Positions 5,726 through 9,042 of a stretch of 9,042 nt of DNA are shown here, piece after piece. The stretch covers positions 1 through 9,042 of the forward strand of contig CAZESH010000171.1 of NCBI GenBank assembly GCA_964514665.1. The letters are read 5' to 3'. The position numbers and the translations under genes are program-made. Each line of letters opens with the position of its first letter. Position 1 is the stretch's first letter. This DNA is from CAZESH01 sp964514665 (GTDB taxonomy: Bacteria > Bacillota > Bacilli > Paenibacillales > KCTC-25726). The notes beneath the pieces were generated by a model. The model searched no databases and was not told the DNA's origin. It worked only from the letters and a program-made list of their open reading frames with translations.

Positions 5726-7050
5726 GCAATCCCCTCCCCGGCTAAGTCGAACTCGAACGAATGTGTGATTTTAACTTTTTGCAGCTTCCCGATCTCTGCT
5801 TTGCATTTGGAAATATACACTTCGCCATCGATTTCAGACGCATCAAATTGAGATCTGCCGATATACACATCGTTTTTTCCGTCATAGCGCTCCACCAGCA
5901 CATCAAGGATTTGGCCGATATATTTTTCATTCTGGTTTTTGGAGATTGTGCGCTGTGCTTCCATCAAGGTATTGGCCCGCCATTCTTTGAGCTCATCGGG
6001 TATTTGTCCGGGCAGTCTTGAAGCTGGAGTGTCCTCTTCTTGGGAATAAGAAAACACGCCTAGGCGATCAAATTGGACTTCCTTGATAAACGCCAACAGA
6101 TTGGAAAAGTCTTCCTCCGTTTCTCCGGGGAAGCCGACGATGAGCGAGGTGCGGATGCTGGCCCCGGGTATGCGCTTGCGGATTTTGGCGATCAATTCCT
6201 TGACATCCCTCTGGCGTCCGGGTCTGCGCATTTTTCTGAGAATGTGGTCTTCACTATGCTGCAGCGGCATGTCGATATATTTGCAGATTTTCGGGTTGTT
6301 TGCGATCATTTCAATCAATTCGTCTGTGAAAAACCCCGGATACGCATAATGCAGCCGTACCCATTCAATACCTTCGATTCCGCTTACCCGATTCATCAAA
6401 TCCGGCAACATGAAACGATCATACAAATCCGTGCCGTAATTCGTGGAATCCTGAGCGATCAGACTGATTTCCTTCACTCCTTGCGAAGCAAGGCGCTCCA
6501 CCTCGGCTGTGATCGATTCGATCGAACGGCTGCGAAATTTCCCACGCATGATCGGAATACTGCAAAACGTACAGGCATTATCGCAGCCTTCGGCTATTTT
6601 AATAAATGCGGTATGACGCGGCGTTGTTACTTTGCGGGGCAAAACTTGTTCATAATTAAAAACCGGATTGCCCACCTTCACCGGTTTTTTCCCCTTTAAA
6701 GCCTGATCGATAATCTCATTGATACTGATAAAGTCCCCTGTACCGACAATCCCGTCGATTTCCGGCATTTCCTTCATGAGTTCCTCTTTATAGCGCTGGG
6801 TCAAGCATCCGGATACGATTAAAGCCTTTAAATTTCCCGTTTGCTTCAAATCCGCCATATCCAGAATCGTATTGACCGATTCCTCTTTGGCTGCATCGAT
6901 AAAACCGCAAGTATTTACCACGATAACAGTTGCTTCCTGCGAATCCTCAACCAATTGATAGCCCCGCTCGTCTATAAGACCGGACATGATTTCCGAATCC
7001 ACCAGATTTTTTTCGCAACCGAGAGTGACGATTTTTATTTTTTCTGACAT
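5722..7050 (-). CDS. rimO: Ribosomal protein S12 methylthiotransferase RimO
   Basis: RimO is a radical-SAM enzyme that adds a methylthio group to a conserved aspartate of ribosomal protein S12. The 442-residue protein shows the three expected domains. The N-terminal MTTase domain has cluster cysteines C12 (TLGCEKNLVDSE), C48 (NTCGFI) and C82 (SGCL). The radical-SAM core has CDNACTFC (C156, C160, C163). A C-terminal TRAM-like domain begins near 375. The TLGCEKNLVDSE start and GCDNACTFCSIPIMRG favour RimO over MiaB. I chose ATG 7050 because GGAGG lies 7 nt upstream and the family N-terminus begins there; the frame stays open a further 62 codons upstream, but that part overlaps yajQ and is not family-like. 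It has its own promoter with a perfect -35. The stop overlaps the pgsA start. Confidence 0.97.
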   Translation of the reverse strand: MSEKIKIVTLGCEKNLVDSEIMSGLIDERGYQLVEDSQEATVIVVNTCGFIDAAKEESVNTILDMADLKQTGNLKALIVSGCLTQRYKEELMKEMPEIDGIVGTGDFISINEIIDQALKGKKPVKVGNPVFNYEQVLPRKVTTPRHTAFIKIAEGCDNACTFCSIPIMRGKFRSRSIESITAEVERLASQGVKEISLIAQDSTNYGTDLYDRFMLPDLMNRVSGIEGIEWVRLHYAYPGFFTDELIEMIANNPKICKYIDMPLQHSEDHILRKMRRPGRQRDVKELIAKIRKRIPGASIRTSLIVGFPGETEEDFSNLLAFIKEVQFDRLGVFSYSQEEDTPASRLPGQIPDELKEWRANTLMEAQRTISKNQNEKYIGQILDVLVERYDGKNDVYIGRSQFDASEIDGEVYISKCKAEIGKLQKVKITHSFEFDLAGEGIA

Positions 7051-7094
7051 GACAAATCCTCCAATGTTATAGCGCACGTAACCATTTCCTAACA

Positions 7095-7124
7095 AGTATA
7101 ATACAAGGGAAATCAGGGTGTCAA
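7095..7124 (-). promoter_or_regulatory. rimO-pgsA promoter
   Basis: On the minus strand a perfect TTGACA (7119-7124) is followed after 18 bp by TATACT (7095-7100), 44 bp before rimO. An overlapping alternative -10, TATTAT, has a 15-bp spacer. The first Ts of the -35 belong to the T-run of the yajQ terminator. Confidence 0.65.
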
Positions 7125-7172
7125 AAAAACAATTCCCCTTCCGCATCGGCAATGGGATTGCCATCAAGGGGA
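7123..7172 (-). terminator. Terminator after yajQ, two-tier hairpin
   Basis: In the minus-strand transcript an outer stem TCCCCTT/AAGGGGA (7172-7166 with 7140-7134) encloses a perfect inner stem GGCAAT/ATTGCC (7162-7157 with 7153-7148) with a 3-nt loop. AATTG and seven Ts follow (7129-7123). The T-run runs into the -35 hexamer of rimO. Confidence 0.75.
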
Positions 7173-7178
7173 TCCATA

Positions 7179-7227
7179 TCCGTTTATCGAATATTGACAA
7201 ATTCCGTTTATCGAATATTGACAAATT
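7179..7227. repeat. 24-bp tandem duplication at the yajQ stop codon
   Basis: Two exact 24-bp copies (7179-7202 and 7203-7226), plus one further matching base. Each copy carries, on the minus strand, codons for FVNIR, a TAA stop and the next two triplets. The yajQ frame ends in the copy at 7203-7226; the other copy repeats the tail and stop in frame. Seen directly in the sequence. Confidence 0.97.
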
Positions 7228-7699
7228 GCAAATCAAGCGGCAAATCGGCTGATTTCAACAGTTGGATAACCTTTTGCAAATCATCCTTGCTCTTGCCGGA
7301 TACACGGATTTGATCGCCTTGAATTTGGCTCTTGACCTTCAGCTTGCTGTCTCGAATCAAGGTATTGATTTTCTTGGCATGCTCCTGTCCGATACCCTGA
7401 GTCAAGGTAATGCGTTGGCGAACGGTGTTGGAAGCCGCAGGCTCAATCTTTCCGTAATTGATATTTTTTAAGGAAATGCCGCGTTTGACCATTTTAGATT
7501 TCAGGATGTCAATCACGCTGTCCAATTTATATTCATCATCCGACAAAAGCACGAGCTCATCTTTTTCAAGCGAAAGGCTGCTTTTGCTGCCTTTAAAGTC
7601 GAAACGCGTTTCAATCTCTTTTCTCGCCTGATCAATCGCATTGTTCAATTCCTGCATATCCAGCTTAGAAACAATATCAAATGAATTTTCTGAACTCAT
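7208..7699 (-). CDS. yajQ: YajQ family cyclic di-GMP/nucleotide-binding protein
   Basis: A 163-residue YajQ protein, the family's usual length, expected in the cytoplasm. The family has two similar alpha/beta domains and binds nucleotides; Xanthomonas and Pseudomonas members bind cyclic di-GMP, but that role is not shown for Firmicute members. Visible family sequence: SFDIVSKLDMQELNNAIDQA, then EIETRFDFKGSKSSL near the N-terminus, and a C-terminal part with AKKINTLIRDSKLKVKSQIQ, QIRVSGKSKDDLQ and the DLPLDLQFVNIR end. I chose ATG 7699 because the family begins with Met plus a short stretch before SFDIVSK, and AGGAG lies 9 nt upstream; ATGs at 7708 and 7741 are in frame but poorly placed. A strong terminator ends about 44 bp upstream, so its promoter is unclear. 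Confidence 0.94.
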   Translation of the reverse strand: MSSENSFDIVSKLDMQELNNAIDQARKEIETRFDFKGSKSSLSLEKDELVLLSDDEYKLDSVIDILKSKMVKRGISLKNINYGKIEPAASNTVRQRITLTQGIGQEHAKKINTLIRDSKLKVKSQIQGDQIRVSGKSKDDLQKVIQLLKSADLPLDLQFVNIR

Positions 7700-7743
7700 C
7701 GTCCTCATCTCCTCTTTATAAATAAATATCAGGGCAGGCATTC

Positions 7744-7782
7744 AAAAAAAAGACACTCCATCTGCTCCAATGGAATGCCTTT
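7744..7782 (-). terminator. Strong intrinsic terminator between the small membrane gene and yajQ
   Basis: In the minus-strand transcript AAAGGCATTCCA (7782-7771) pairs with TGGAGTGTCTTT (7760-7749) as 12 bp with two G-U pairs, around a 10-nt loop, running into eight Ts (7751-7744). It would end the rodZ - small membrane protein transcript. Confidence 0.85.
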
Positions 7783-7805
7783 AGGAAATAAGCTGCGATC
7801 ATATG

Positions 7806-7967
7806 CTATCTCGCCTTGACAGGTCCTCTGAACATATCCAGAATGCCTAATAAAACCCATGCCAGTCCGTGTCCGAGAATAGCGTATCCCCAAGCAGTGG
7901 GAACTAAATACCAGCCTAGCAGGCTGACAATCACACCTATTCCGGTTACAACCCAACTTGTCGCCAT
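7806..7967 (-). CDS. Small hydrophobic membrane protein, 53 residues
   Basis: A short reading frame from ATG 7967 to TAG (7806-7808). A good ribosome binding site, AAAGGTGAGG, lies just upstream. The product begins MATSWVVTGIGVIVSLLGWY and has two hydrophobic segments, about residues 5-22 and 27-45, separated by a short turn with Pro and Trp. The tail is basic (DMFRGPVKAR). This predicts a helical hairpin in the cytoplasmic membrane, with the basic tail probably inside. It lies 82 bp after rodZ with no clear terminator between, and a strong terminator follows it, so it probably ends the rodZ transcript. I recall similar small proteins beside rodZ in paenibacilli but know no function. A longer frame in another register (7729-7956) is a shadow. 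Confidence 0.72.
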   Translation of the reverse strand: MATSWVVTGIGVIVSLLGWYLVPTAWGYAILGHGLAWVLLGILDMFRGPVKAR

Positions 7968-8049
7968 CTAAACCCTCACCTTTGAGTAAAATGATGATCC
8001 AGCATTAGGATTTCCCAAAAGATAGGGGATTAAACTATTTCTTATAAGT

Positions 8050-8892
8050 TTATTCCACAATATTTAATTGAAAACGCTTCGGATTGGGAATGGATCCCAT
8101 ATCCATTTTCTGACCGTTAATGGTCAGTTCAACCGAATCAGCGCGTCCAATATTCAAATACGCTGAGCCGGCAAAGCTCCAATTTACCGATTTGACACCG
8201 TTTCTTCCCAACACAACCTGATGAATCATTTCGCCTTTGCTGTTATTTTTGGATATGGCTGCCCAGCATTCAACCCCCTCATTGCTTAATTTCAGTTCAA
8301 TATCCAGCTGTTTGCTGTTGGTCACCTGGTAGGTCTCGGTATTGGTTGAATCATCGGTTTTGAGCAGGGTCAGCTTTGTTTGTTTCGGCGTTGGCGTCGG
8401 GGTTGGCGTAACGGTCGGGGTTGGCGTCGTCCGGGGAGAGGACGTGCTTGTCAAATCCGCTTGATTTTGCGTCAGCGGCAACGTTTCATCTACTTGATTT
8501 TTGCTGTCTGTCGTGTAAAAGAAAAAGTAGTAAATGATCCCGACAATCAATAAAGGAAAAGCGATCACCAACATGAGCGAAGCCCACTTGCTCCATTTTT
8601 CCGAGTTTGGATTTTTCGTTTTTCTTCTTACATTCTCGACTTGAGGCTCGCTAATGACGGACGGAATTTCATTCCGGTACAAATGCATCACTTCATCCGG
8701 ATCCAATCCAACTGCTTCCGAATAGCTTTTAATAAAAGCGCGGGCGTAAAAATTACCGGGGAGTATATGGAAACTGCCATCTTCAATCGCTTCCAGATAA
8801 CGTTTCCTGATCTTGGTTACTTCCTGAAGGTCGTCCAGCGAGATGCCTTTTTCTTTCCTAGCTTTTTGCAGCAAACTGCCCAGGTCCGACAT
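8050..8892 (-). CDS. rodZ: RodZ-like membrane protein with cytoplasmic HTH and DUF4115 domain
   Basis: RodZ links the MreB cytoskeleton to the membrane and helps set rod shape. The 280-residue protein has the expected order. A cytoplasmic HTH_25-type domain (about 4-70) includes LGSLLQKARKEKGISLDDLQ and later LPGNFYARAFIKSYSEAVGL. A basic stretch (89-102) precedes one membrane helix (103-127, ending IIYYFFFYTT). A low-complexity Thr-Pro linker follows (148-170). A DUF4115-type extracellular domain lies at about 190-280, with VECWAAIS and the SAYLNIGRADSVELTING region. The start ATG at 8892 has AGGAGG 7 nt upstream. It equals B. subtilis YmfM by position, after a DUF3388 gene and before pgsA. 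The outward linker codons form an 18-bp DNA repeat that could vary in length. Confidence 0.93.
   Translation of the reverse strand: MSDLGSLLQKARKEKGISLDDLQEVTKIRKRYLEAIEDGSFHILPGNFYARAFIKSYSEAVGLDPDEVMHLYRNEIPSVISEPQVENVRRKTKNPNSEKWSKWASLMLVIAFPLLIVGIIYYFFFYTTDSKNQVDETLPLTQNQADLTSTSSPRTTPTPTVTPTPTPTPKQTKLTLLKTDDSTNTETYQVTNSKQLDIELKLSNEGVECWAAISKNNSKGEMIHQVVLGRNGVKSVNWSFAGSAYLNIGRADSVELTINGQKMDMGSIPNPKRFQLNIVE
8397..8427. repeat. 18-bp period repeat in the Thr-Pro linker of rodZ
   Basis: The 13-mer TCGGGGTTGGCGT occurs at 8397-8409 and again 18 bp later at 8415-8427, within a longer run rich in GGCGT and GGGGTT. It encodes the alternating Thr-Pro linker. The period is a multiple of 3, so copy changes would keep the frame. 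Confidence 0.75.
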
Positions 8893-8951
8893 CCATTTTC
8901 CTCCTAGGATTTATGTTGGAATTCGTTGATTCGACACTTCTTGGTATTCGT

Positions 8952-9042
8952 CTAAAACCCTTCATAACTGTTATCAATCAATTCAAAGTTAATTTCTTCT
9001 TCCGGTGAGTTCCTTAATTCTACAATATAGTCAAAAACACTT
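8952..9042 (-). CDS. C-terminal end of a DUF3388 (YmfK-type) protein, partial
   Basis: The minus-strand frame entering from the right edge reads 29 residues, including VFDYIVELRNSPEEEINFEL, and ends DNSYEGF at the TAG in 8952-8954. I recognise this ending as that of the DUF3388 family, the gene before the RodZ-like gene in Bacillus and Paenibacillus; the assignment is from memory. The function of this family is not established. The start and most of the gene lie outside the window. The 59 bp between its stop and rodZ show no terminator, so the two genes may share a transcript. Confidence 0.65.
   Translation of the reverse strand, partial: SVFDYIVELRNSPEEEINFELIDNSYEGF

Noticed and set aside
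6073..6699. 208-codon plus-strand open frame
   Set aside because: Antisense to the radical-SAM core of rimO; no family character, explained by the codon use of rimO.
7051..7236. 62-codon N-terminal extension of rimO
   Set aside because: It runs through the terminator, the promoter and the end of yajQ, and contains the duplicated 24-bp unit. The family N-terminus begins at 7050 with GGAGG before it.
7700..7741. Upstream starts for yajQ (7741 and 7708)
   Set aside because: The ATG at 7708 touches its AGGAG directly and the one at 7741 has none; the family N-terminus fits 7699.
7737..7779. Alternative stem GGCATTC/GAATGCC that competes with the terminator before yajQ
   Set aside because: The second arm lies after the T-run, so it would be transcribed too late to stop termination; I see no ligand-binding leader, so I do not call a riboswitch.
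7729..7956. 75-codon minus-strand frame near the small membrane gene
   Set aside because: It overlaps the 53-residue frame in another register, is Cys- and Arg-rich without family character, and lacks a well-placed ribosome binding site; the other frame has both a ribosome binding site and membrane-like composition.
7990..8045. Weak hairpin after rodZ (TCCC/GGGA)
   Set aside because: Only four base pairs with no T-run; not enough for a terminator call.
1..9042. CRISPR arrays, tRNA or rRNA genes, transposases or phage genes
   Set aside because: Looked for and not seen; nearly all of the window is accounted for by the listed minus-strand genes and short control regions.

Overview
The window looks like chromosomal DNA of a Gram-positive Firmicute, most likely Paenibacillaceae. 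Evidence: the backbone order DUF3388 protein - rodZ-like - small membrane protein - yajQ - rimO - pgsA - cinA - recA - recX; strong GGAGG-type ribosome binding sites; a Bacillus-type LexA/DinR box (CGAAY-N4-GTTCG) before recA; and intrinsic terminators with T-runs. The family assignment rests on remembered gene order, not a search. Every convincing gene lies on the minus strand, so transcription runs from high to low coordinates.

Layout from right to left. 9042-8952: the last codons of a DUF3388 (YmfK-type) protein. 8892-8050: a RodZ-like membrane HTH protein with a Pro-Thr linker. 7967-7806: a 53-residue two-helix membrane protein. A strong terminator (7744-7782) follows. 7699-7208: yajQ, with a 24-bp tandem duplication at its stop codon. 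A terminator (7123-7172) then shares its T-run with the rimO -35 element. 7050-5722: rimO (S12 methylthiotransferase). 5725-5135: pgsA, overlapping rimO by ATGA. A hairpin with a T-run lies 22 bp before cinA (5065-3815). The cinA-recA gap (3580-3814) holds a hairpin, a LexA box and the recA promoter. 3579-2539: recA, starting with GTG. A second attenuator-like hairpin comes before recX (2463-1792). 1678-1244: a MerR-family regulator, followed after 6 bp by an MFS drug-efflux gene (1237-3) that carries a frameshift in its first transmembrane helix.

The core genes serve housekeeping roles: cell shape (rodZ), ribosome modification (rimO), anionic phospholipid synthesis (pgsA), and competence/recombination/SOS (cinA, recA, recX). 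The merR-MFS pair looks like an accessory resistance-type cassette beside recX, and its transporter is probably broken in this strain.

The least expected signals are: (1) a consensus-like plus-strand promoter whose -10 lies inside the recA LexA box, pointing away from recA toward a 21-codon ORF with a good Shine-Dalgarno, antisense to the cinA 3' end; (2) three junctions where a terminator-like hairpin sits within about 20-45 bp of the next start codon, leaving little or no room for a promoter; (3) the MFS frameshift, whose missing 7 nt can be modelled as slippage between short repeats; (4) the in-frame 24-bp duplication at the yajQ stop codon.
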